NCBI RefSeq assembly: GCF_022965805.1
Contig: NC_133104.1
Span: 38,608,682 to 38,672,681 of the forward strand
DNA from: Primulina eburnea
Taxonomy: Eukaryota > Streptophyta > Magnoliopsida > Lamiales > Gesneriaceae
Reading direction: 5' to 3'
Length of the DNA stretch: 64,000 nt
Both the position numbers and the translations under genes were made by a program. Within the stretch, counting starts at the first letter, position 1. Every line of letters starts with the position of its first letter. A model generated the notes under the pieces. That model searched no databases, was not told the DNA's origin, and saw only the letters and a list, made by a program, of their open reading frames with translations. Below, piece after piece: positions 10,468-25,157 of the stretch.

Positions 10468-10900
10468 TGTGAATAATTATCTCAAAGCTTGGTCCTACTA
10501 TTGGATTGGGTCTTCTATCTGGGAAATGGTGGGCTTGGCAATGCTACACCATGGGCCAGGAGGAAGGTGGTTGGGTCCAATTGGGAAACGTATAAGTACG
10601 AGAAGGACTCAAGGAGGAAAAAACAAGAAAAGAGAAGAGCATAGAGATACACGAGAGAAGGCATGAGAACTCACTGCACGATCAAGGATCAAAGCTTGAC
10701 AGTAGAGTTGTAATCTTTCTGAATTTTTTCGAGTGTGTTGTAACTCAATCTTTCTTGGTTATTGAATAATACAAGGGTGGCTTTCTTCTCCGTGGATGTA
10801 GGCTGTGATACACAGCCGAACCACGTTATATCTTTGAGCCCTTAAAGATCACACACACAGCAACAATCGGAATCAACAAAACCATTGAAAAGAACTAACA
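10468..10900 (+). repeat. 3' LTR of the copia element
   Basis: 433 bp, TGTGAATA...ACTAACA, followed by the target duplication AAGTG at 10901-10905. Confidence 0.93.
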
Positions 10901-10905
10901 AAGTG

Positions 10906-10954
10906 AATTGGAAGCATTCAAACAATGTGAATCATCATTTGAGATGAATATATA
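10906..10954 (+). pseudogene. Right-hand piece of the Myb/SANT-like fragment
   Basis: Reads on from the AAGTG duplication as ELEAFKQCESSFEMNI followed by a stop. Removing the copia element and one AAGTG copy joins it to the fragment ending at 6016. It is weak on its own. Confidence 0.3.
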
Positions 10955-10998
10955 AATTCTGATTTTTTTTTAAGAAAAATTGAAATTTAATAAATTCT

Positions 10999-11002
<4 letters not shown>

Positions 11003-11078
<76 letters not shown>
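11003..11078 (+). repeat. Compound (AC)n-(TA)n microsatellite
   Basis: About 50 bp of pure AC/CA dinucleotides run directly into about 26 bp of TA dinucleotides. Length variation is likely. Confidence 0.95.
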
Positions 11079-11086
<8 letters not shown>

Positions 11087-12026
11087 AAATCAAAGGGAAA
11101 ATTCTTAATGATCCAAATCTGAATGACATTCAATATGAGTATTATACGAAGATGTAAAAAAAATTTATTCGTAAACGATTCAGTTAGTAGTTTATTTGGT
11201 TCATAGTTGGTTACATTTAGTTGTTTGTATTTTTTTAATTGCATGTAAGTTTTTTTAATTATGTGTATTTTTAATTAAACTTTATTTTTGGGATTGTATT
11301 TTTATTCATGTTTTAATTATTTTGTTTTTAAAATATCAAATTATAAAAAAAAAATCACTTTTCATCATCATTTTTACAACATCATCTCTTAATTGTAGGA
11401 CCATATAATGATGTTATCAACGCTGACGTCAATATAAGAGAATGTTATCAATTTTATCTCACAAACTTTGTCACATAATTGAATAAGGTGTTGGAAGATG
11501 AGAGTTTCATTTTTATTTTTTTTAATTCATTATATTATTATAAGAAAAAACTTTTTTAAAGAACATGAAACTAATAATAAGATTAATACTGAAGAGGCAT
11601 AACTGAATACTGATTTTCAGGCAAGAAATGGGGAACAAAATTGTACCCCTCAACAAATAAAGGGGCATTAAAAAGAAAGAAGTATACCACAGGAAATCAA
11701 ATATTTTATAGTACATATTTATTATTTATTTTACCATTTGGATTGCATTGGGAATTTTGTACAAAAAGTAAAAGCAGACCATAAAGCTCCTTTTTCTCTT
11801 CAATTATTGTCGAATATTGAATGGTTAATAGTGAATGTCCCCAATGATCGTTGTAAAATGAATATATTTGTGTTTTTCTTAAAAAAAAAAAATGGTCCGA
11901 ACCAAATCAAATTATTATAATTGATATGTGGTTTAGTTAAAGTCAATAATTAAAATTTTAATCTTTATCTTCTAACAGTGTTTAAATGTTATAATATAAT
12001 AAATAAAAAGCGAAGTTTTACGGATA
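11079..12026. other. AT-rich spacer
   Basis: No convincing gene, RNA or transposon end was recognised between the microsatellite and the tRNA gene. Confidence 0.5.
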
Positions 12027-12099
12027 GGGGGTGTAGCTCATATGGTAGAGCGCTCGCTTCGCATGCGAGAGGCACGGGGTTCGATTCCCCGCACCTCCA
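12027..12099 (+). tRNA. tRNA-Ala, anticodon CGC
   Basis: A 73-nt cloverleaf. The acceptor stem is GGGGGTG/CACCTCC with the G3-U70 wobble pair that marks alanine tRNAs, and the discriminator base is A. The D arm begins with the A-box 'tagctcatatgg'. The anticodon stem CTCGC/GCGAG holds loop TTCGCAT, so the anticodon is CGC and reads codon GCG. The T arm contains GGTTCGATTCC, the B box. No intron is present and CCA is not encoded, as expected for a nuclear gene. A run of four T follows at about 12103, a weak Pol III stop. The gene ends only about 150 bases before the start of the broken plastid-type gene. Confidence 0.96.
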
Positions 12100-12251
12100 T
12101 TGTTTTGCTTTGTTTACGCCATAATTTTCCATTTTGTCTTCCTCACGAACTCACATTCCTCGTCTACATTCTCTTGTTCTCCTCGTTCAACTCCCAAAAT
12201 CCGTCCATTTATTTTTCTTCCGCATTCTCAAAATTTGTATCCAGAAAACCA

Positions 12252-15200
12252 ATGCACACGACTCTTCAATTGTGCTGCTGTTTCTCCCCGTCACTACCTC
12301 TTCCCACCTTCCACCCACCTAAACACCACCACTGTTGCTTTCTTTTTCCCACAAAGAACAGCCTTCGTTTTCAAGTTTCCATCTTTCTGAGAACCTTGTT
12401 GCGGCACCTTAGAATTCGGAATCGTCGTCTGAGGGAGGGAAGTTGGTTTCTGAACTGTTGGATGATGAGTTGTTGGGTCGGGTTGCTGCCGCCAAGGACG
12501 CGGATGAGGTGCTGGATTTGATTGCGGAAGAGAGTCATAAAAATGGAGTTTTTTTAGTGCTTCTGATTGTCATTTGATTCTTTCTGCTGCGCTTGACCGT
12601 GGCAATGCTGAGTTGCCTCTCTCTGTTTTTTCCTCCACGCGCTCGAGCTTTTACTCTGGTATAATTTTGCATGATATTATAATTATGGGATTTGTGGAAC
12701 TGTGGTGAAGAATGTTTATTTGACCTTTGTGGAGTAATGAGGTTGATATATATAAAAAAGATCTCGACTTCCAGAAGTTCTTTTATGAATACTGGTTTCT
12801 TAAGTGAAACTTATTGGGAGATATCTTGGTTAATTTGTTTTTCCCTCTATTTGTTGTAGAATGCATGCTTATGTGATGATTTGCGGTCACGTGCGTGCGG
12901 TGTGTTCATTCTTTTATTAGTTTTTTCTTGGGATTCAAATTATGTTCCCACCAAGTTAGTGAGCTTAAATAAGCAGAGAGGACCTATGAAAACGCTTGCA
13001 TCCAACAAATGAAAACCATTATATTTTCTGATAAAAATTACAGAAATGTTATACACTGGTGCAATCAGAATAAGTATTGGAATGCCATTTCTTTGAAATG
13101 ATTCCATCTATCCTCATGATTTTGAAGATTGAAATTTGCTTGTTGTTGATCATATTGATAAGTGAGAAATGGCAGACTGGTCTTTGTTCTTGAATTGAGT
13201 TTGTTGTGTTTTCCTAATGTGCATTCTGACAACTTTATGTATACTTGTACCTTCCTATTTCGAGGATCGTAATGAGTGCTGATGATACAATGACATGTGT
13301 ATATGTTATATCTAAAATCGTTACTTGTCTGTAGCTTTCACATTTTGGGACTTGGATCAATCTACAAACCAAGAGAGAAGGACCCTATATGAAATTAGCC
13401 ATTGGTGAATCAATTAGATCTTCAATTAGTCATATGTTGCCACAAATGGCAGTTTATGTTAGATCATTTAGAAATAGTTATCTTGTTGGTTTTAATGTGT
13501 GTAAATTCTCGATGGAACTGAATACATGTTTCTGATTTAAATTCTTAACCTTTTCTTGTTAACAACATTGAGTTTGAATATGCAGGTTCCTTTTGGAATG
13601 GTAGTTCGATGCCCAACTTGTATGATTGCCGCTGCTGTGGCTCAACCACAGCACAGTATTCAGGTAAGTGCATTTAATTTGTCTGTATGCTAAATCCAGT
13701 CATTATCCAATACTCTTAAAATATCTAGATTCTTTTTGGAAGTAATGCTGCATGAAATCAGTGTTGAATTTTTGTTTTGTCTGCTGATTTTGATGTCTGT
13801 GAAGGAGAACAAAGAACTCTTTTACTATATTTCATTAATTTCTATGATTACATTCACAATATAATGGATCAAAGATGACGACTGTGCTACTGTTAAACAA
13901 ACTAAAGGTCTTTATTGAACAGTGTGATCCTACTTTGTGACTTTACCAGTTTGTCTGGTTACTTGTCCTTCAATTCCAGACGTAATTTAGCTCCTTTATG
14001 ATTAAATTCACCAATAAAGCAAGTATGAATCAAGACTAGAGAGTATCTAAGTTTATTGGATATGTTCAATAAAGATAAGTTCACCGTCCCATTGAAATCA
14101 TTTTTATCTGTACCAATTTCCAGTGTATATCCTTCCTTTGATGGTCTTTTTTTTACCATTGATATAAATATTTTTGCAATTACCTTGCAAAATAAGTCAC
14201 CCCAATGCTTTTCTGTAGGTTGTTTACAGCCACAGATGAATAGACATCGTAGTGCCCCGAGATTTAGATTGAGCATAAATTGCCTGTTATTATGTGGAAC
14301 TAGTTCACATAATAGGGTAATGAAAGTGTGATTATCTCGTATCATGATATTGTATGTTAGAGTCCTGTTATATGCTCCAGCTACCTCTCTTTTGGCTGAA
14401 TAAAATGTTTTCTGTTGCTATATGTGGTCACATTAACTCGAAATCTTTTCAGATTGTGTCTTGTTCAAAGCGCCGCTGCCAGTTTGAGCTAGTTTCAGGA
14501 AACATCCTCACTATTGAATCAGAAGAAACATGGTAGGGTTACTTTAATTTTGATTTGTTTTCTTTTGTTTCATTGCCTTGTTTTCCTTTATATATACTTT
14601 CTTCTTGTCATCTTTACGATTTATGATATCAGTCATGTGCACAAACTATATGGTATTGAGTCGGTATATCAATCGTCACTGGCCAGAGACTTATTTTGTT
14701 TATTTTTTTCTCTGGTTGGTAATAGAATAATCAGAATGTAAATACATATGGTGTTGATCCTGGGATATTCGCTTTTTCTAAGGATCTTCTCCTACCGAAC
14801 ACGGCTTGGATGTTCCTGCACGGAAATGAGGGCTACAGTTCTTGCAGATACTAAAGCAAAACATTCCAGCAGCTGTTCATTCCATTGTGGTACATAATTT
14901 AATATTAAATATAATCACATTTTTGTTCAGACCTCTGATCATCGTTTTTTAGTTGATATTACAAGGTTCAATCCCAGTATTGTCCACTATTTCTCTCTTG
15001 CAGGTGGAGACTCCTTCTGGGTTGGCTAGAACTCACATGTTTGCTACTGAAACAGTTTATTTACCCACTCAGGAAGGTGAAAGAGTGACAATTGCCCTAG
15101 CAGCTCCGTCGAGTGTTTACCAAGAATTTGGCCTATTGAAATTGAGTTCAAGAGTGCCCAAATTCTACCCTGAGGAGCCTATGTGCCTGAAAAATTGCAG

Positions 15201-16867
15201 GGATTGCCAAGAATTTCGACTGTTGAGAGCCCCACAAAAAGATTCGGTCCCATCCATATTTAATCCATCTATATTATTTCCTGTTCTTGTGGTGCTGGCC
15301 ACAGGAGATGCTGCCTCTGGAATAATAGATCCTAGCTTTCTGCAGTTGATATTGCTTGCCGCAATTTCTTCACTTGCAATTGGAGCAACTTTTAGTGGAC
15401 TGTTTCTTCCATAACTTAACAAGGCAAGTCCGTAAGCTGATAGAAAGTTGGTGTAAGATCTTTTAGGAATTTTTTAAAAATCTTGTCGTATTTTCATATC
15501 AAACAAGAGCTTACTTTGGTCCTATAATCATTGTTGGGAGTAACTATGTATTATGTGTGGCAAAATCTTAGAAGATATGATGTTTGAGCTGCTGTACATC
15601 AATAATATTTGAGTTGTATCGCTTCAAACAGTGGAAAATGCTTGGTCCTATGATTATTAATGTTTTATGTTGTGATTCCAGCTATCTTAAAGATCAGTTG
15701 AGATAATGATCATTAGACAACAACTTCTGTCTCAGTACGATTTACTCGAGTCTCGGATAAGAGAGTTGAAGCAAGCTGTGGAAAATGAGGTACTACTCGT
15801 ATTCTAATGATCGTATTTGTCATCAAATGTAGACAAAACTCTGCTGCAGTAATTATTTTCAAAATTTCGATTTAAGATTCATGAGAACCGATTTTTTTTA
15901 ATTAAAATTAAAATCTGAGTAATTTGTATAGTGGACAAACTTTTTTTGTGCAACAATCCTGTCATTATGCAGAATCTGAAATGGCCATTTGATTCTATGA
16001 TGAAATTTTTAAGTTTGTGTAAAAAAAGGTTTGGATGCTCCCACGAATGTGCCAATTAGAGAACAAAATTTATGCTGTTGGAGAACCTTCTTATCGGTAA
16101 GCTTTAAATCTTTCAGTATCACTTCTTAACTTTAGTACCAATTTTTTCTTTTTTATAATAAGACCGACAAGCTTCATTTTTGTTTGCTTAACTAGCATTT
16201 GCATTCTGCTTTTAGCGCTAGAAAAAGTAAAGTCGATAGGGTACGTGAAGGATTGGAAAGTTCTCTCAAGAATCGAATTGAGCTGATTGAAAGCTATGCT
16301 AGAGTATGTTATACATAAAAATTCTAAATATTAAAAAATCACTCGAAAATGATTGTGCTTTACAGTTTTTTTATTGTCTTTTCAGATTTCTTCGATGATA
16401 GAAATTGAAGTAGAACTGGATTTGGAAGTTCTTGCTGCCGAAACTGTCAGCAATGTGGTATGCACAAAATTAATAAAATATGGAGTAAATTCTCATTACA
16501 GACAAGTATCCACATTATCTATCTTCTGCAGGACAATGTTGCTGATCAAATAATGCTATTTATGGAGATTGAGAATCTTGAAGACCCGTGTCATTAAATA
16601 TTTACCAATATTTATAACAAGCAAAAGTGCCCTCTATATGACCAATTTGTTTTTCATTTTATGTAGAAATGGAGACTTCAAGCTGAGGCAAACGATGAAG
16701 CTGAAAAGCTTCTTACCTCTGAACCTGTTTCTTCAGAAAGACAGACGTTGGATCTGTGGTCGATCAAGAACTTCGGGCATTATGTTAATGTTTTTCATGG
16801 ATTACAATCCCGAGTGCAGTGGTGTTTGGCTTCTCGATCGAACAAAGCACTAGTTTTGTCAATTTAG
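12252..16867 (+). pseudogene. Broken multi-exon gene for a predicted plastid protein of unknown function
   Basis: I recognise the encoded protein type from plant genomes but cannot name it. The Ser/Pro/His-rich start (MHTTLQLCCCF) looks like a transit peptide. Exons, with splice sites: 12252-12658, 13586 onward (VPFGMVVRCPTCMI), 14453-14532 (zinc-finger-like SCSKRRCQFELVSG), 14783-14889, 15004-15423 (about 137 residues, hydrophobic end), 15682-15789, 16029-16096, 16216-16303, 16386-16457, 16532 onward and 16667-16867. The C-terminal part is a long charged helix region. Lesions: a frame change near 12390; stops TAG 12410-12412, TGA 14827-14829, TAA 15412-15414 and TAA 15688-15690; a frame change in a seven-T run at 12549-12555; and a missing donor after the 16532 exon. 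The 15004 exon uses a GC donor. An expected exon between 12658 and 13586 seems lost. Confidence 0.75.
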
Positions 16868-18255
16868 ACTCAGAAAAGTCATTCTCCATCTCGGCAGTCA
16901 CATCACAGCCTTGTGAAGAAAACACAAAAAAGGTGCATGATTCTTTGAAGGAAAATGTGATTGCAACTTAAGCGGTTAATAGAATGTATACTTATTTATT
17001 ATTGTTTAGTACTTTTGGATAGTATTTTTTTTGTGGACTCTGCTCTATAAAACTAAGTGTAATCCTGGTAAATTGAGTTATTGAGCTTCCGAAGTCGATG
17101 ATTGTGTACTTTTAGAGAGTAATTTTGGAGAGCTGATACATTACAAGGTTCTTATGCTATTTGATATGTTTGTATGGTTGAAATGAGCAGACACATCATT
17201 AACTCGGTTAATATCATGGTAAATAAATAATACTTGCATGCGATTTATCCAAGTGTTGGATGGTGAAACATAAAGTTGATAGGAGAAAGCTTCTTTTTTT
17301 TATACAATGGAGGCTGGAGAATTTTTTTATCTAATCTAACTACTATTCATACAAGTGGGATTTGGACCAAAAATCATACGAGTCACTCTTTTGCTATTAG
17401 GCCAATGGATTTTGTCTTAGGAGAAGACGTTTTTGAAAGCAAAGAACATAAAAAAACGACGATGATTGAAGAATAAAGCTGGATGTTCAAAAGAATGGAA
17501 AAAAGAATAAAGACGTTTCAGAATTAACTTTGCGTGGAATTTCATATCCTTTCAAGCCTCAAGGGCTTATATTCGAATCTTGATGCCTAATCCAAATGGA
17601 GTGAAAAGAATTTTGAGAAAACATATACTTTACTTGTTTGATCGAGCATTTAGTCGATTATTTATTTTTAGGCATTTACTAGAACTTTAAAAACAAGGAA
17701 AGACCATTTTTCTATGGGAGAATGGATACAGAATATTCATTCATTCGTGGATAAAGAAGAATATGAATAAAGTAAATAAAAAGCAAGAGAACTGTAGAAT
17801 CCGAACCTCTCTATGCGACAAACCGCCATGAATGATGGGCATTCCCGTATTTTTTTCCAACTACATGGAAGTGTTCCAACAAATTAAAAGATTGGATTTT
17901 TTTAAAAAATAATCTTGGAATTTGCATATTGTTCTGATACTTTGCTCCAAAAATATTTTCTGATACTTGATAGCAGTGATAATCGATATCAAATTCTCAA
18001 TGAAAAAACAAAGTAAAAAAAAAAACTGATTAAATCATAAATTATATGTTTCTTTCCATGTTCAAGATTCTTGACTCCCAGGTGACGCAAAGATTTTCCA
18101 GTGAATATAAGCAATTTGGCCACATGCCCACCAAACAAAAAGTCCAATTTCTCTGTCTAAAATTAGAAGAGCGGAAAAGAAATTATGAGCCTACCAAACA
18201 CGACAAATGTTTAATTAAATTTCATTCTTAGACATCACGTGCATGTATGTATGTG
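16868..18255. other. Spacer upstream of the epimerase gene
   Basis: 3' flank of the broken gene, then unassigned sequence. The part near 17276-17900 is less AT-biased than its surroundings and has a 66-codon open frame, but I recognise neither a protein nor an organelle match. Confidence 0.4.
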
Positions 18256-18263
18256 TATATAAA
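18256..18263 (+). promoter_or_regulatory. TATA box of the epimerase gene
   Basis: TATATAAA lies 128 bases before the start codon at 18384, giving an expected leader of about 95-100 bases. Confidence 0.55.
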
Positions 18264-18383
18264 TGTGGGTCGATGTACATATTCACAGTCTCTAATCTAA
18301 GCTCAGTCTTGTCCAGAATCCTCAGTCGTGTGTGCCCATATCGCATTAAATTCTTGGATTTAATATTTCCATCCACAAAAAAG

Positions 18384-21832
<3,449 letters not shown>

Positions 21833-23434
21833 AACTGCGTCGCCCTCTAACTACATTGTCGTCTGAGTGGTCGTCCTCCATCTTTATTTTTCATGAATGA
21901 AGGTGTTGTGTTTACTTCTTTGCACCAAATCTTGAAACTGTTTTTGATTTTAGGCTGAGTTTCCCCAGTGGTATTTGGTATACTTCTCTTGTATATCTTC
22001 TTCTCTGGGTTGTAATCTTTGAATTAACACAATACAAGATATGTTAGTATGTGTTGACAATAAATGCAAAGACAATTTGGCCAATAAATCCTTCTTCCTC
22101 CTTGCCTGATAGCGTAAGTACTGCGACTTACACATATTTGATAAAAACCATTACATTCAACTATATATAAATATCCTAGAATAGTTTTTTCCAGTAGAAA
22201 TTAATTTACTGAATTAACTTTTAAAATCCAAATTCCAATTTACAAAGAATGAATAAATTGTCAAGATGGATTTATAATATGAAAAAATATATTGAAATAA
22301 ATATTTTTAAAATGGAAAAAATTTGCATAGATTTTCTATAAAGAGAAATTTGTTAAGGTTTGTTTCTTTGCCAGTGGCCAGTGCAAATAGTTTACAAGTT
22401 CAACTCTAAGAGTACGTTTCTTGTGAGACGTTCTCACGAATATTTATCTGTGAGACGGGTCAACCCTATCGATATTCACAATAAAAAGTAATATTCTTAG
22501 CATAAAAAAAAATAATTTTTCATGGATTACCCAAATAAGATATATGTCTCACAAAATATGACCCGTAAGACCGTCTCACATAAGTTTTTGCCCAAATTTA
22601 AATACCCACGAGAATTTTCAAAATCATCTTGTTTATTAGAAAATGATATATTTAAGGGATCTAATAGATTAACTGTTTTTGGTCCAAAAACCAAAATGTG
22701 TGTGGACCAAAATTCCTGTTTTTTCCTTATTTTCAATTTACAAAGGTGAAATCGAAATTTCAGGAAAACCTTCTCCCGCACCCACTTTCTTACCCCCACG
22801 TTGTCTTCCTCCCAACTTTTCTCTTTCCCTAAACTAAGAAAAATAGTTCAAATTTGAATTGCGACATTAAAATTGGTTGAAGTAGCAAGCGTACTAGGTC
22901 AAATTATAATACATCAGATTTGGAGTGCGAAACTACTATTTAAGTACCAAAATTTTAATTTAATATATACAAATTAAATTAATCATGATGATAAAATTAT
23001 AATCTATATTAATTAACTAGTACGCTTGTCAATTAAAATATAACGGTAACCAATATTAATAATAAATTAAGAATTCAAATTCAAATAAAGGGTTAAGTCA
23101 CAATATGATATCAAACTTATTTTGACACATGTTGAAATTTAAATAATGATCAATTTCTTGCAAAATCACGAAGAAATTATTAATCTATTTCTTGACTTAA
23201 TAATCATATTTTAATCTATAAGTTCAATTATTTCTAATTGAATTTAATTTGATTTATGCATTAATATGCTGTGGAATTTCAGTTTTCACCTGTAATTATA
23301 TACTGAAATTGAATATTATTTTTAGTTTATTTCACACATGTGATGATAGAATATTTTGAAGTTATCTTTAACCAATCTTCTTTTGATTCAAAATTAATCA
23401 ACAAATTGTTGGATCAATTTATTTGTATGGGCTT
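21833..23434. other. AT-rich spacer with one MITE
   Basis: 3' flank of the epimerase gene, MITE copy E, then AT-rich sequence. A 12-bp word CAAGCGTACTAG (22886-22897) recurs inverted at 23017-23028, about 120 bases away. No gene is seen. Confidence 0.5.
22411..22592 (-). mobile_element. GTGAGACGGTCTCAC-family MITE, copy E
   Basis: Full copy in reverse orientation. GTGAGACGTTCTCAC is at the left; GTAAGACCGTCTCAC at the right is followed by ATAAGTTTTTGCC. 'gagacgggtcaaccctatcg' and 'ttcatggattacccaaataag' lie between. Confidence 0.8.
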
Positions 23435-24195
23435 TGTAGCGCAAATTTCTTTATTTTGCAAAATCACAAAAGAAATAACGATACAATTCGAATTTAAATA
23501 AAATTTTGTGGATGCAATCTCTAAATGATCCCTTGATTATTCTCTTCAATGACGATCTCGTGTAGAATCTGAACTTCTTGAATACTTGATCTTCGTGGAA
23601 GGTGATTTGATTTTTCAATAACGTTAATTCAATGGGTCGAAACCTTGATATTGAATTAATTTTCAAAATTTGAGAAGAACGTGATGAACGCCTTGAATCG
23701 TGCTTTGAATTTGTTGATCTTCAATTTGATGAAGAACAAGATCCCTTTGAATTTGGATGAATTTGAGGAAGAACACGATGAATGCCTTGAATCACGCCTT
23801 GAACTTCGCTGATTTCTTTAAGTTTGAAGAACTTGAGTTGAGAGAATTTATGTCTTGAATTCTTCTCTACTTCTTTGCCTACTTCTTTGCCTTCTGTATT
23901 GTTTTTTTCCTTGCCCCTCCGCTCCTCTATTTATAGCCGAAGGATGCAAATTCTTTCCATTTTCATTTGATGAGGTGTCGTGATTTGATTGGCCCCTCAT
24001 GATTGATTTGATGATTTATTTCCATTAACCATAATATTTGATTTCAAATACTAAAAATATTAGTATTCTTTTCCATCTTATGCAATTATTTATTTTTTGT
24101 AGGAATCTAATATCCCAATAAATAGAATTTTTTTGATATTTAATATTATTTTGTACTTGCCATAATTTCATGTACAACAAATTTAATTGTCTACA
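23435..24195 (-). mobile_element. Solo LTR (761 bp) with GGCTT target duplication
   Basis: Begins TGTAGCGC and ends GTCTACA, so the ends form the inverted pair TGTAG/CTACA. It is flanked on both sides by GGCTT (23430-23434 and 24196-24200). A TATA-like CTATAAATAG on the minus strand (23936-23927), followed in that direction by a long C/T- and A-rich leader with repeated 'gaagaac/ttgaa' words, gives the orientation. No internal retroelement sequence adjoins it, so it is best read as the product of LTR-LTR recombination. Confidence 0.8.
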
Positions 24196-24200
24196 GGCTT

Positions 24201-24911
24201 ATATGTGAATAATTATGTGTTGTGGGTTGTCTATTAAGTTAAGCCCAAAATAAAGTGATCAATTAATGTTTCGGGTTATTGGGCTTTAATGTATCTAATG
24301 GGTTGTAGAGACATAAGTGTAATTTCTGTTTTTATGATGGACTAAAACAGAAATATCAGAAGATATTGGTAAACATTATCTATAAATATGGGTCATGGTC
24401 CCCAGATCTCGTGTTGTCACTTTCACTATTCTCTCACCCATTAAGAAAATAGTTCTTAAGAGAAACTGAAGGATTCTCTCAAGGAAAGAGCGCGTAGATC
24501 TGGAAGATCAAGACACGTTCTAAACAATTCAGGATTATGGCTTCAAGTACGCTTCCGCTTAAGATTTCAGTCAAATTCTTAATGATTTAACGTGATGGAT
24601 TCTGCGCTTTATAGGTTTTTCTCAACACAAATATGTAAATAATTGATCAGATTATTCACAAGCAATATTAAATCAACATCAATCAGTAATTGAAAGCAAG
24701 AAATAATAGGTTATCGAAAATAAACCCAATACAAAACATAATATCGTCTCGTCTCTATTGTGTCTTAGTCTAAATGAAATTAATTCATAAAAACTAAACA
24801 AAGAAATACATCAATGTTCGAGTGCATGAAACTAAAATCAAAAGAGGAATAAAAAAAGTCTCAGGCATGAAAAGTGTGATTCCTTTGAATTTGGTTTTTT
24901 ACTCTCTCGAA
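24201..24911. other. Spacer, possibly an old LTR
   Basis: Contains TATA-like 'ctataaatatggg' near 24380 and a stretch to about 24620 with the look of an LTR leader. No ends or target duplication were found. The last part (to 24911) continues past the copia element at 29714. Confidence 0.35.
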
Positions 24912-25157
24912 AGTTAGAGAAATAGAAGAAGAGCAAGTGTGTTTCCCGTGTGAATCATTTCTCTATCATGTTTTCATTAACACTATGGGGACCGATTTAT
25001 ACAGAGGACCCAAGACATAAGATGATGACACCTGGAACCTTATCAGAAATTCTGTTACAACAATTACAACAATTAATTCATCTAGATTCTTCCTAATATT
25101 TACTGGACCCATTTATCACATGGGCTTTTAGTTTCTTCATTGTCATGGGCTTTAACT
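24912..25157 (-). repeat. 3' LTR of the minus-strand copia element
   Basis: 246 bp; on the plus strand AGTTAGAG...CTTTAACT. Preceded on the coding strand by the purine-rich CTTGAGGGGGCC. Confidence 0.9.

Larger units (their letters stand above)
6017..10900 (+). mobile_element. Complete Ty1/copia LTR retrotransposon, very young
   Basis: The 4884-bp element has two 433-bp LTRs beginning TGTGAATA and ending ACTAACA. It is flanked on both sides by the 5-bp target duplication AAGTG (6012-6016 and 10901-10905). Comparing the LTRs by eye I find two differences ('ggatggtgg' against 'ggaaggtgg', and one A/G change in an 'aaaag' run). A single open gag-pol frame of 1307 codons fills most of the interior. 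Primer-binding site and polypurine tract are in place. With identical-length LTRs, a clean frame and a perfect duplication, it looks recently inserted and potentially autonomous. The RT and integrase style resembles the Tnt1/Tork group (inference). Confidence 0.95.

Noticed and set aside
11003..11244. Minus-strand open frame over the AC/TA microsatellite
   Set aside because: Its residues come from the dinucleotide repeat itself.
12042..12521. Intact 159-codon gene starting inside the tRNA
   Set aside because: The frame overlaps the tRNA and mixes two frames of the broken plastid-type gene. The family frame is split by a shift and a TAG.
17276..17900. Possible organelle DNA insertion
   Set aside because: The composition looks slightly different, but I could not match any plastid or mitochondrial gene or tRNA. 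Not claimed.
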